Of a stretch of DNA of 43,881 nt, positions 8,765 to 17,747 are shown one piece after another. Position 1 is the first letter of the stretch; each line of letters begins with the position of its first letter. The stretch comes from DAOUET01 sp034430155. Lineage in GTDB: Bacteria > Chloroflexota > Anaerolineae > Anaerolineales > UBA4823. The notes under the pieces are model-generated. The model made no database searches and was not told the DNA's origin. It was given only the letters and a program-made list of their open reading frames with translations. Location: the NCBI GenBank assembly GCA_034430155.1, contig DAOUET010000018.1:1-43881 (forward strand), in the 5' to 3' direction. Both the position numbers and the translations under genes were made by a program.

Positions 8765-9739
8765 ATGCAATATCGCCACCTCGGTCATACCGGTTTAAAG
8801 GTTTCCGAACTCTGTTTAGGCAGCATGCAGTTCGGTTGGACAGCCGATGAAAGCACCTCCCTCGAAATCCTATCCGCGGCTTTTGATAGGGGGGTAAATT
8901 TTATCGACACCGCGGATGTCTACTCTCGCTGGGTTGAAGGTAACCCTGGCGGGGTAGCTGAGACCATAATTGGCAAATGGATGAAAGCAAGGCCCATCCC
9001 GCGCCACCAGTTGGTGATCGCCACCAAAGTGCGCGGCAGAATGGGGCCAGGTCCCAACGACGAAGGCCTGTCGCGCAGCCACATCATCAAGGCTGTTGAA
9101 GATTCATTAACCCGCCTGCAAACCGACTACATTGATCTGTATCAGGCTCATTTTTACGATGAGAGTACCCCTATCGAAGAAACCTTGCGCGCTTTTGAAG
9201 ACCTGGTTCGCCAGGGCAAAGTCCGCTACCTGGGCTGCTCCAATTATCCAGCCTGGCGCTTGATGGAGGCCCTCTGGGCAGCAGACAAGCTCAACCTGGC
9301 GGGGTATGATTCCCTTCAGCCCCATTACAATATGGTGCACCGCCAGGAATTTGAGGAGGGACTGGCCGATATCTGCCAGAAATTCGGGTTGGGGGTTATA
9401 CCTTACAGCCCATTAGCAGCCGGATTTCTCACCGGAAAATACCGCAGAAATGAGACCCCCGAAAGCGCCCGTCTGGGCCGCGTCAAGAATTACTTCAACG
9501 ATCGCAACTTTGCCCTTATAAAGCATATGGAAAAGCTAGGTGAGGCCAAAGGCGGTTACTCTGTCTCCCAAATCGCGCTTGCCTGGCTGCTTTCCAACCC
9601 GCTGGTAACCAGTCCCATCATAGGCCCGCGCAGCTTGGAGCAGCTGCGGGACAATCTGGTTGCGGTTGATCTGACCCTGTCCCAGCAAGAAAAAGAGGGG
9701 TTGGATCAAGCCACGGATTGGCGCGAGCCTCAATCTTAA
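8765..9739 (+). CDS. Aldo/keto reductase
   Basis: The 324-residue (beta/alpha)8-barrel oxidoreductase begins MQYRHLGHTGLKVSELCLGSM, as is typical of the family. The catalytic tetrad is visible: D48 and Y53 in FIDTADVYS, K88 in ATKVRG and H129 in QAHF. The C-terminal NADP-binding motif is PIIGPRSLEQLRDNL. It should be a cytosolic NADPH-dependent reductase of aldehydes or ketones, in the YghZ/general-stress-protein-69-like branch; the substrate is unknown. AAAGGAG ten bases before ATG supports the start. The length is normal and the gene appears intact. Confidence 0.93.
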   Translation: MQYRHLGHTGLKVSELCLGSMQFGWTADESTSLEILSAAFDRGVNFIDTADVYSRWVEGNPGGVAETIIGKWMKARPIPRHQLVIATKVRGRMGPGPNDEGLSRSHIIKAVEDSLTRLQTDYIDLYQAHFYDESTPIEETLRAFEDLVRQGKVRYLGCSNYPAWRLMEALWAADKLNLAGYDSLQPHYNMVHRQEFEEGLADICQKFGLGVIPYSPLAAGFLTGKYRRNETPESARLGRVKNYFNDRNFALIKHMEKLGEAKGGYSVSQIALAWLLSNPLVTSPIIGPRSLEQLRDNLVAVDLTLSQQEKEGLDQATDWREPQS

Positions 9740-9773
9740 CATGTATTATCCTTCGAGAATCCCGAAGTCCAGA

Positions 9774-9789
9774 CCTCCTGGTCAGGAGG
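9774..9789. other. Short hairpin between two genes
   Basis: A 7-bp stem (cctcctg/caggagg) with a 2-nt loop lies between the reductase and the molybdoenzyme genes. No T-run follows on the plus strand, so it is at best a weak terminator. Confidence 0.3.
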
Positions 9790-9835
9790 AGATCTTACTT
9801 AACCATCCTTTAGAAAGCCGAATGATAATAAAGCC

Positions 9836-11479
9836 ATGAAGAAAAAGGTGATAACTGGCGCGGCCGTGAGCCTTCTGCTCAGCCTCCCCTGGTTGGCGTT
9901 CTCTTACGCCGGGCAGCAAATTGCGAATTTACCCAACGTCGCCATAGATCTGTTCGAAATGGTCACCAGAATCCTTCCAGGTAGCCTGGTCAACATCGGC
10001 TTGGAGACGATGATCAGCGTTTTGTACGCCCTCAAATTGGGGCAATTATCAGTTTTGGGCAAAACCGCTGAATTTATTATGGCATACCTACTAACCTTGG
10101 TCCTCTTCGCCTTGCTGGGTGGCCTGCTCTCACTGGCACTGGTTCGCGCCAGAATTTCTGGTGGTCAAGGGGGATTGCTCAGCGGGGGGGCACTGGGCAT
10201 CCTGGCCGCGGTTCTCGCTGGTCTGTTTGGCTGGGGGGGTTCTAGGGCATTCATAGCCCTATTTTGGCTTTTTGCCATCAGCTTGCTTTGGGGGTTTGCT
10301 TTCGCCGGTATCACCCGCCGTAATCTGGCCTTGATGGAAATGCCCGACGACACAGGACGGCGCCGCTTCCTTCTACAATTAATCTTTAGTTCTCTGGCAT
10401 TGAGCGGGGTAGCTGCCGTTTTGGGTCGCTGGCTGGCGCCACGCCCACAGGAAGAACAATCCTTCGAAGTCGTGGTTGGCACGCCGGCGCCCACCCGACC
10501 TATCGCAACCCCACCACCTACCCAGGCCGGTTTTACCCCTGTCCCGGGGACCCGCTCAGAAATCACCCCCATCAAAGATTTCTACCGGGTCGACATTAAC
10601 TTGTTGCCGCCCGGGCAAGAGGAGTTCGCTCAAGAAGCGGATAGCCTGGCTCAGCGCCTACGCGCCCAGGGTGAAACTGAGATCCGCCCTGAATCTTACC
10701 TGCTGGTCGTGGAAGGGCTAGTTGAAACCCAGCTCGCCTTAGACCTGAACACCCTCAAATCGTTCAATCCGGTGGAGCAATACGCCACGCTGGAGTGCAT
10801 TTCCAACCCGGTGGGTGGCGATCTGATCAGTACGGCCCTATTTCAGGGCGCGCGCCTTAAAGACGTGCTGGCCAAGGCCGGTCTAAAAACCCAAGCCACT
10901 GATATCAAGTTCACCTGTATCGACGGCTACACCGAATCTCTGCCGCTTGAATCGGCCGTCGACCAGCGAACATTGCTCTGCTACGCTATGGGGGACCAAC
11001 CCCTATCGGCTAATCACGGCGCGCCGCTCCGTCTGTACACCCCTAATCGTTTCGGTATGAAGAACCCCAAGTGGATCATCAAAATCGAAGCCATTGACCA
11101 GGATTACCGCGGCTACTGGGAAACGCGTGGTTGGAATGAACAAGCCTTCGTCAAGACTACTTCCGTGATCGACATGGCCCGTACCACCGATTCGGGTCTG
11201 ACCGAAGTGGGCGGCATCGCTTTTGCAGGCGAGCACGGCATTGATAGCGTGGAACTGCAAGTCGATGATGGCCAATGGGCGCCAGCGGAACTCAACCGGC
11301 CACTTTCCCAACTGGCCTGGGTCCTCTGGCGGGCAAACCTGGACATCCCATCCGGAGGGCATAAACTGTCGGTAAGAGCCGTGGAGGCGGCTGGCGATAT
11401 TCAAACAGCCAAATCTGATGACACATTTCCTGATGGCGCCAGCGGTTATTACAGCATTACCGTAAATATCAAGAAATAA
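9836..11479 (+). CDS. Membrane-anchored sulfite-oxidase-like molybdopterin oxidoreductase
   Basis: The 547-residue protein has an N-terminal membrane part of about five helices (residues 8-26, 45-65, 80-105, 113-130, 137-157), a positive linker, and a further helix at about 179-197. A Pro/Thr-rich spacer (about 217-240) leads to the catalytic part. The molybdopterin domain contains C321 in ATLECISNPVGGD, which should be the equatorial Mo ligand, and TCIDGYTESLP. The C-terminal about 100 residues (VELQVDDGQWAPAEL) are the Ig-like Mo-co dimerisation domain. It likely performs an oxotransfer reaction outside the membrane with a membrane electron acceptor. No cytochrome partner gene lies next to it. 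The start has no strong ribosome-binding site. Confidence 0.87.
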   Translation: MKKKVITGAAVSLLLSLPWLAFSYAGQQIANLPNVAIDLFEMVTRILPGSLVNIGLETMISVLYALKLGQLSVLGKTAEFIMAYLLTLVLFALLGGLLSLALVRARISGGQGGLLSGGALGILAAVLAGLFGWGGSRAFIALFWLFAISLLWGFAFAGITRRNLALMEMPDDTGRRRFLLQLIFSSLALSGVAAVLGRWLAPRPQEEQSFEVVVGTPAPTRPIATPPPTQAGFTPVPGTRSEITPIKDFYRVDINLLPPGQEEFAQEADSLAQRLRAQGETEIRPESYLLVVEGLVETQLALDLNTLKSFNPVEQYATLECISNPVGGDLISTALFQGARLKDVLAKAGLKTQATDIKFTCIDGYTESLPLESAVDQRTLLCYAMGDQPLSANHGAPLRLYTPNRFGMKNPKWIIKIEAIDQDYRGYWETRGWNEQAFVKTTSVIDMARTTDSGLTEVGGIAFAGEHGIDSVELQVDDGQWAPAELNRPLSQLAWVLWRANLDIPSGGHKLSVRAVEAAGDIQTAKSDDTFPDGASGYYSITVNIKK

Positions 11480-11619
11480 CGATGCAAATCGATCCACAAG
11501 CTCTACCCTAGAAACCGGCCGACTAAATCATGCATTGAAAGAATCAAGCAATTCTTAGAATCTTTCGACCACCCCCATTGGAATCATTTGGATCAATCCC
11601 CTCAAAATCTAGGGATTAC

Positions 11620-12699
11620 TTACTCTAAAGGCGCAAAACCCTTCCCCAAGATCTCCCGAACTGGAGACACGATCACGAAGGCGCGCTGATCCTCATCCTG
11701 GACCAGGCTTTTCAATTGTGAGACTTCCGTAACCGTCAAAGCGCACATCAAAACGCGATGCTCCTTACCGGTGTACATACCCTTGCCGGCCAGGCCGGTA
11801 ACACCGCGGTTCATGTCATTTAAGATCCGGTCGGCAACGCGCTGATCCTGATCGGTAATGATTAATGCTATCAGCTGCTTGCGCCGGCTGCTGTGACGGA
11901 ACCAGGCTTTAAAGTGGTCGGGTAAATACTCGCTCGCCTGCACCAGCCCCTCTTCGGTATGGCTGAAAAAACGAGGTAGCACTTCACCGGAGGCCTCCTG
12001 CAGACCGACGGTGACCAGTCCTATCGAAAATAAGGTCCCCAGGGCAATCGAAACAAAAGCAATCACCAGTAACCCGGGGATCGCCCCAATAGTAGCCCGC
12101 TCGACCAGTGTGGGTATCGACATGGCGACATCGGGATGCAGCCACAGTTTCGCAATCCATGATAGCCCGAGAATACAGTAAATCCACAAGTAATTACGCC
12201 GGAATCGCCGGCCAAAGGCCTCCCACATGGATATGGAGAAATGGGGTTGTAACAAATTTTCTGCTAAGCTCTCAGCCCAATCAGCGGAGGGATGAAAGGG
12301 GGGTACCAGCATTCCCGCAAAAAAATCGGTTTCCATCAGTCGTACCCGCGAGGACCATAGCTCATAATAGCGGTAGCGGCGAGCTTCAATGAACAGGAAA
12401 AGCGTGATCAACAACATGCTCAAGATGATCACGCTGTGGTGCCCCAGAGGTTCGCTAAAGGCAAAGGTGATGATCGCCCCGGTGGTAACTACCGCCCAAT
12501 TTGTGGTGGCATCCAGCCTTTGCCGCCAGACATTCGCCCGCGAGATCTCTGCTCGAAAAAAATGCACCATGGCAGTGGTGAACTCTTTGGTACCCAGATG
12601 ATATCCGCGATAAGTCCACACCGGTTCATCCGCGTTCGGATCCGGCCCTGGGGGAACCCCTCTATTTTCTCTGGTTGACCTGCTGGGTTCTTCGGGCAT
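11620..12699 (-). CDS. DUF2270 membrane protein with C-terminal DUF2179 domain
   Basis: The start at ATG 12699 is preferred because GGGGAG lies six bases upstream; an ATG at 12705 is too close to it. The first about 240 residues match the DUF2270 pattern: WTYRGYHLGTKEFTTAMVHFFRAEISRAN, four membrane helices and IEARRYRYYELWSSRVRLME. The last about 85 residues (LIALIITDQDQRVADRILND, GVTGLAGKGMYTGKEHRVL, FVIVSPVREILGKGF) look like DUF2179, the cytosolic ligand-binding-like domain known from YitT proteins. It is the last gene of the minus-strand operon, 41 bp after the HD-GYP regulator. Its role in the system is unknown; a nucleotide- or ligand-sensing membrane protein is possible. Confidence 0.8.
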   Translation of the reverse strand: MPEEPSRSTRENRGVPPGPDPNADEPVWTYRGYHLGTKEFTTAMVHFFRAEISRANVWRQRLDATTNWAVVTTGAIITFAFSEPLGHHSVIILSMLLITLFLFIEARRYRYYELWSSRVRLMETDFFAGMLVPPFHPSADWAESLAENLLQPHFSISMWEAFGRRFRRNYLWIYCILGLSWIAKLWLHPDVAMSIPTLVERATIGAIPGLLVIAFVSIALGTLFSIGLVTVGLQEASGEVLPRFFSHTEEGLVQASEYLPDHFKAWFRHSSRRKQLIALIITDQDQRVADRILNDMNRGVTGLAGKGMYTGKEHRVLMCALTVTEVSQLKSLVQDEDQRAFVIVSPVREILGKGFAPLE

Positions 12700-12746
12700 G
12701 CTCATCTCCCCGTTTTCATTTCAATTATGGTTATTCATATTGGGAT

Positions 12747-13733
12747 TTACGGAATGGCGTCAAAAATGGCTTGGATCTTTCCGGACCCAAAGGTCTTATT
12801 AAATGCTTCGACAACCTGCGGATCGTACTGGCTTCCACTGCAATCCCGGATCTCCTGGGCAGCCTGTTGCGTGGTCATGGCTGGTCGGTAAGGGCGTTGG
12901 GAGGTCATGGCGTCAAAGGAGTCCGCCACAGCGGCAATTCGGGCCACAAAGGGAATATCCTCTCTGACTAGACCTGCCGGATAACCACTGCCATCCCAAC
13001 GTTCATGATGATTTAGGATAACCGGAAGAGCGGGCGATAAATAATGAATTCCCTTGATCAGTTCAAATCCCATCATGGGGTGCTTTTTTATTTCATCCCA
13101 TTCTTGCTTGGTGAGCGGTCCTGCTTTGTTCAAAATGGTTTCGCTGATTTGGATTTTACCGATATCATGCAGGATGCTGCCGAAGCGTAAATCGTGTATC
13201 TGCAGAGGCGCCAGGTCGAGTTGCCAGGCGATTTCCAGGGCGTAATTCATGACCCTTTCGACATGGCCGCGGGTATAAGGGTCGCGCACCTCGATCGCAT
13301 TGGCCAGCACGATCAAGCTGGCTTCGTAAGCTTGTTCCAATTGCAGCAGTAACAGCTGCTGGCTTCTACTCAAACGCGACCGTATGGTCGTGAGCAATTC
13401 TTCCGGAGAAATCGGCTTGAGCAGATAATCCTCAACGCCCAGTTTTTTCCCGGCTAGTAATTGTTCCCGCTCCCTGCGGGCAGTAATAAAGATGAATGGA
13501 ATAGTCACCCACTCAGGTTTAGACCGGACGACCTCAAAAAATTCGTAGCCATCCATTTCAGGCATGGTGATGTCGGAAAGGATCAGGTCGGGAACATGAG
13601 ATTGCATCTGCTCCAGCCCCTCTAATCCGTGCCCGGCGCATAACACCTGGTAATCTTCCTGCTCCAACAAATCTTTCAATCCGTCCAGCAGGATTTGATT
13701 ATCCTCGACGATTAATATGGTTTCACTGGCCAT
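12747..13733 (-). CDS. Response regulator with HD-GYP phosphodiesterase output
   Basis: The 328-residue cytosolic protein has an N-terminal receiver (phospho-acceptor D54 in LILSDITMPEMDG, acidic D11, K106 in LLKP) and an HD-GYP domain from about residue 135. The HD pair is H189-D190 in ILHDIGK, the second histidine motif is NHHERWDGSGYP (residues 241-252), and DSFDAM and RPYR are present, so all metal and GYP residues are intact. Active HD-GYP enzymes hydrolyse c-di-GMP to pGpG and GMP. Its start lies inside the last codons of the kinase gene (22-bp overlap), which points to translational coupling and a cognate pair. The output is therefore probably c-di-GMP lowering on kinase command. Confidence 0.93.
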   Translation of the reverse strand: MASETILIVEDNQILLDGLKDLLEQEDYQVLCAGHGLEGLEQMQSHVPDLILSDITMPEMDGYEFFEVVRSKPEWVTIPFIFITARREREQLLAGKKLGVEDYLLKPISPEELLTTIRSRLSRSQQLLLLQLEQAYEASLIVLANAIEVRDPYTRGHVERVMNYALEIAWQLDLAPLQIHDLRFGSILHDIGKIQISETILNKAGPLTKQEWDEIKKHPMMGFELIKGIHYLSPALPVILNHHERWDGSGYPAGLVREDIPFVARIAAVADSFDAMTSQRPYRPAMTTQQAAQEIRDCSGSQYDPQVVEAFNKTFGSGKIQAIFDAIP

Positions 13734-16630
13734 TTTTCGACTTCGAAGATCGGTAACCAGACTTTGAAGGTTGTCCCCTGGCCGACCTGACTTTCTACTT
13801 CGATGCTGCCTTCGTGGATTTCAACAATTTCGTTGACGATCGCCAATCCCAAACCCGTCCCTGTGATCTTCGATTGGCTCACTTTCCTGCCTCGATAGAA
13901 TCGATCGAAGAGATGGGGGAGATCTTCAGGATCGATACCCATGCCGGTATCTTCAACTTCAAGGCAAGCTTGCCCATTTTCTTGATATGTGCGCATACAA
14001 ATTCTCCCCTTTGGAGTGTAGTGGATAGAATTAGACAACAGATTGGTGATCAGCCTGGCCAGCTGGTTCTGTTCACCCCGGATATCCGGTAGGCCGATCT
14101 CGGGGATAAACTCCAATCGCAAACCGACTGAATCCGCCAGGGGGCGATGAGCTGCAACCACCTGCTCTGCTACCGCATTGAGATCAATCGACGAGAGGAC
14201 GACTTTCTTCGTTTTCATCATGTCCAGGCGGGAAAGGTCAAGAATGCTCTCGATCAAATCAATCAGGCGGTTGGTTTCGCTCTTAAGAACACTCATGTAC
14301 TCAGCATGTTTTTCAGGTCTGCCGCTATCCATCAGTTCCAGATACAGGTTCAGATTGGTCACTGGCGTGCGCAGTTCGTGAGAAACGTCAAAAATGAGCT
14401 GGTCCTTAAGCCGGTCTAACTGTTTATATCGAGTGATATCGCGTTGGCTGCCGACATACCCTACGGTCCGGCCTTCCTGATCGCGCACTGGAGAGATCGA
14501 AAGTTGCACATCATAAGGAGTGCCATTTTGCTTGAAGTTGAGTAACTCCCCATTCCAAATCTCACCACCCTCAAGTGAGGTTTTAATATCCTCTAAAATG
14601 TCAGAGGAATCGTTCACGTTGATGAAAGTCCAAATTTTATGTCCGTTGATCTCCTGGGAATGGTATCCGCATTGTCTCTCAAAGGCAGCATTGGCGGCGC
14701 TGACCATCCAATCCAAATCAGTGACCACCACACCATCGCCTACGCTCGCCAGGATCGCTTCAACCCGCTCTTTGGCTGTGAACAATTCTTCGGTGCGTTC
14801 AATCACTCGCTTCTCCAACTCTGCGGCATAGCGGGTCAGGCGGGTGACCAGATGAATGTTTTCGATCAAAGGGCCCAACTGTCGCGCCACGATGCGCAGG
14901 ATATCTAGGTCTTCACTGCTGAAGACATCCCCCCCGTATTTTGGGCCTAACGCCAGCAAGCCCAAGACCTGTCCATGACCGATAATGGGCACCCAAAGGT
15001 GGACTTGCTCACTCTCTAACAGCTGGTGTTCTTCCGGTGAAAGCGTCACCTCAGCCAGCGCCTGGCGCAAGGTCGATCGTTCCGCTGCACCGATATTCAG
15101 CAGATAACTCAGGCTGCTCTTGGGCAACACCGAGAAGGAAAGCGGGTTGGGGTTATCTAATTGATTGTGCGGCGCTACTTCGATGACGGAGAATTCTCCC
15201 TCGACGTCTCTCAGAAAAACGCAAGTATCTTCCAGCCTCAGGGTCTTCACCAGACGTTCGCTGACTTTGTCTGCCAGGGGATGTAAATCCGTGATTTGCT
15301 CTAACTCTTGCGTAATCTGGGTCACCGCGGTACGGTAATCGTACCAGCTGCCGTAGAAAATCCGGTCCACCAGCTTTTGAACGCCCAGCTTTAATGGCAC
15401 GAAGATGCTAGCCAGCACCAGCACCAATATTGTATTTATTAAAGGCTCCCAAATCAGTGAGGAGGGTATCAGGCGGATCAAGAAAGCATAGAGGGCTAGG
15501 TAAACTCCCCCCAGGATGGAATAAACCAGGATAAAAGTCGCCCCCCGGTTGACATGTTTTTCGATCTGGATCAGACGATGGCGGAAAATAGCATAGCCGT
15601 AAGTAATGGGGAGCACACCTAGCAGGGAAAAGGCGTAAGTAAATGGCACAATGGGCTGCAAAGACAGAGCATCCGGCAGGATAGTCAAGGTTATCAGGGG
15701 CAGGGCGCTGAGCAAACCCCCTAAAAACACGATGCGGATCTTCCCCCGGGTACCGGCGGTTTCCGCATGCCGGTAGCTGTAGGTGAGCAGACCTATAACC
15801 AAAAACAAATTGATGGCCAGGAAGAACATGCTGCCTGAAAGCAGCAGCTCGTTCCAGGCACTGGCCCGGACTGCCTGTGGCCCCCAGACCAAAAAAGGCG
15901 ACCCACCCAGAAAAGCCAGACCGTATAAACCATACAGCAATTTATTTCGGTGTTTAAATACGCTGGATTGAGGGAAATACAGGTGAAAATGCACCGTGAG
16001 CGGTCCGATCAACCAAAATAAGATACTAAACAAACCTGATGTCCAGGCAGGTCCCTGCCCAGAAATGGCCCCAGCCGACAAAAGCAACGCGCTGGTCTGG
16101 CTGAATCGGAAGAACATATCGGCGGCTTTGTCGGTGGGGCTGAAGGTGCGCACGCTCAACCCCGCCGTCCAAAAAATCAAGGCGATGATCAGGGATACAA
16201 GACGGCTTAAAATTTCACTTATTGGTGGCTTAATCGGCGCTAATTCAATGATAGAAGATCCATTGACCCCATCTACAACCATCTGCACAGTGCTTCCAGG
16301 GTGTTTTCCCTCATATAAAGGATAAGACTCTATGAATGGAACACCATCTACAGATCTGATGACATCCCCTTGATGTAATCCTTTGACCGCTGGACCGTTT
16401 GGATCTAATTCCCTGATCAGACCAGATGAAGTCCAACTCAGGATTCCATCGTATGGATAGGTTAGTGCCTTGGAAACACCCCAGCCCCAGAAGACCAGGG
16501 TCATCAGGGCGAGCACAAAAGGAAAGCTGATCAACCAGCGAATGGGCGCCTGGAGCGACCGGGAAGGTGCAGGACTCCTCATGTTACATATTTTAACACC
16601 AGCGGTCCTTTCCTGGGACGCGATCCGCAC
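13712..16630 (-). CDS. ComP-like multi-TM sensor histidine kinase (TM-PDZ-TM-GAF-PAS-HisKA-HATPase)
   Basis: The 972-residue protein has a first helix (about 33-53), then an extracellular PDZ-like domain (about 65-130, with VKGLHQGDVIRSVDGVPF), then about eight membrane helices up to residue 415 (including HFHLYFPQ). The cytosolic part has GAF (about 430-595), a coiled linker, PAS (622-738), HisKA with H751 in FDVSHELRTP, and a HATPase_c domain (845-965; DTGMGIDPEDLPHLF, TGTGLGLAIV). TM-PDZ-multiTM is the sensor layout of Bacillus ComP, the receptor for prenylated ComX. ComP itself ends in a HisKA_3 kinase, so the output module differs. The start is uncertain: GTG 16630 or ATG 16582, neither with a good ribosome-binding site. 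It lies about 130 bp after the ComQ-like gene and overlaps the HD-GYP regulator. Confidence 0.9.
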   Translation of the reverse strand: MRIASQERTAGVKICNMRSPAPSRSLQAPIRWLISFPFVLALMTLVFWGWGVSKALTYPYDGILSWTSSGLIRELDPNGPAVKGLHQGDVIRSVDGVPFIESYPLYEGKHPGSTVQMVVDGVNGSSIIELAPIKPPISEILSRLVSLIIALIFWTAGLSVRTFSPTDKAADMFFRFSQTSALLLSAGAISGQGPAWTSGLFSILFWLIGPLTVHFHLYFPQSSVFKHRNKLLYGLYGLAFLGGSPFLVWGPQAVRASAWNELLLSGSMFFLAINLFLVIGLLTYSYRHAETAGTRGKIRIVFLGGLLSALPLITLTILPDALSLQPIVPFTYAFSLLGVLPITYGYAIFRHRLIQIEKHVNRGATFILVYSILGGVYLALYAFLIRLIPSSLIWEPLINTILVLVLASIFVPLKLGVQKLVDRIFYGSWYDYRTAVTQITQELEQITDLHPLADKVSERLVKTLRLEDTCVFLRDVEGEFSVIEVAPHNQLDNPNPLSFSVLPKSSLSYLLNIGAAERSTLRQALAEVTLSPEEHQLLESEQVHLWVPIIGHGQVLGLLALGPKYGGDVFSSEDLDILRIVARQLGPLIENIHLVTRLTRYAAELEKRVIERTEELFTAKERVEAILASVGDGVVVTDLDWMVSAANAAFERQCGYHSQEINGHKIWTFINVNDSSDILEDIKTSLEGGEIWNGELLNFKQNGTPYDVQLSISPVRDQEGRTVGYVGSQRDITRYKQLDRLKDQLIFDVSHELRTPVTNLNLYLELMDSGRPEKHAEYMSVLKSETNRLIDLIESILDLSRLDMMKTKKVVLSSIDLNAVAEQVVAAHRPLADSVGLRLEFIPEIGLPDIRGEQNQLARLITNLLSNSIHYTPKGRICMRTYQENGQACLEVEDTGMGIDPEDLPHLFDRFYRGRKVSQSKITGTGLGLAIVNEIVEIHEGSIEVESQVGQGTTFKVWLPIFEVEKWPVKPY

Positions 16631-16746
16631 GAGTGTGCAGATTTGTAAACTAAAATACTCCTTCGCAGAATGCAGACCGATCGGTATCTAGGGATGCAAA
16701 ATCGATGCCAACCGCAACTTCAATAACCCCCTCCGGCTTGTTAAAA

Positions 16747-17747
16747 GAATGGTGAATTTATAACCTGGGCGCCAGTTCTGTAACCATTGAAACCAGCAAC
16801 TTCCCCGCCTCTTGTTGCGGGCTGGTCTCCTGCAGGGCAGCCAGGGCTCTTTCCCGGTGGGCCTCAATCTCTGTCAGGGTATATAGGACCGCCCCACTGT
16901 GGTCGATCAAATCCAAGGCCTGCCTGGCCCTCACCGGATCTTGCCAAGCAGATCCCAAACAAGCCCGTAATCCCTGGCGTTCAGGTTCGGGCAGCACTTC
17001 CCGGGCGTAGACCACCGGCAGCGAGCGGCCTATGTCGGGTTTTAAAACCTTATGAAGCTCACTATCGGGCCTTCTTACTTCTTCCAGATCGTCCATTATT
17101 TGAACCAGAATGCCCACCTGCTCCCCGAATTGATAATAATTGTCCAACTTTTGAGGGCAGTCGGTCGCCAGGCGCGCCCCCCCCCGGCAGGCCAGGGCAA
17201 AAAATACCCCCGATTTGGCAGCTGCCGTCTTCCAATATTGCTCTAGGGTCGGTTCAGGCCGGAGCAGGTCCCGGTGCTGGCCGCTGCACATCCTCAAGAA
17301 GGACTGGTGAAAATACCGGATCACCTCCGGGGCTGCCAGGGGATTATCCTCTTCAGAGCGCAAGCATTCCAAGGCCAGCGCGGCGCTGAAGAACAGACCC
17401 GAGGCGGCGTTGAGCGCCACACCTGGCCCCATGTCCCCCCAATGGACCCCCAGCCTGTCCTGATCCTCGATACTGTCCATGATGCCGGCGCCCGTATAAA
17501 AAAGAATCCAGGCTGCTGCTAGATAATCTGCCCAATAAAAATTACCACCAGCAGCCTGACAGCATAAGCCTGGCAACCATGTCCATTGTGACGACCTGCT
17601 ATTCAATTGTCTGTTTTCAGCCTGGCCTCCGTAGAGTGCTCGGCGCATGACCTCTACAAAATCAGGCCAGGCTTCTCCACCCTTCCAGATGGCTTCTATT
17701 TTCGTAAAAATATAATCAGATTGAGTTCCCGTAAGATGAGGTCTCAA
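16747..17747 (-). CDS. ComQ-like isoprenyl diphosphate synthase / peptide prenyltransferase
   Basis: The coding frame ends at 16758. I take TTG 17745-17747 as the start because it overlaps the TGA stop of the upstream peptide gene (TTGA); TTG 17756 is the alternative, and the residue numbers here count from it. The all-helical polyprenyl-synthase fold is seen, but the first Asp-rich motif is not DDxxD: it reads IMDSIEDQD (D94, E97, D98, D100), followed by ALNAAS. GQHRDLL (159-165) and KSGVFFALA follow, then QIMDDLEEV (D222, D223, E226). The IMDxxEDxD, ALNAA and GQHxD signatures are those I recall for ComQ, the enzyme that geranylates or farnesylates a Trp of ComX. Length (about 330) is close to ComQ (about 300). 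A plain terpenoid-precursor synthase is the alternative. Confidence 0.75.
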
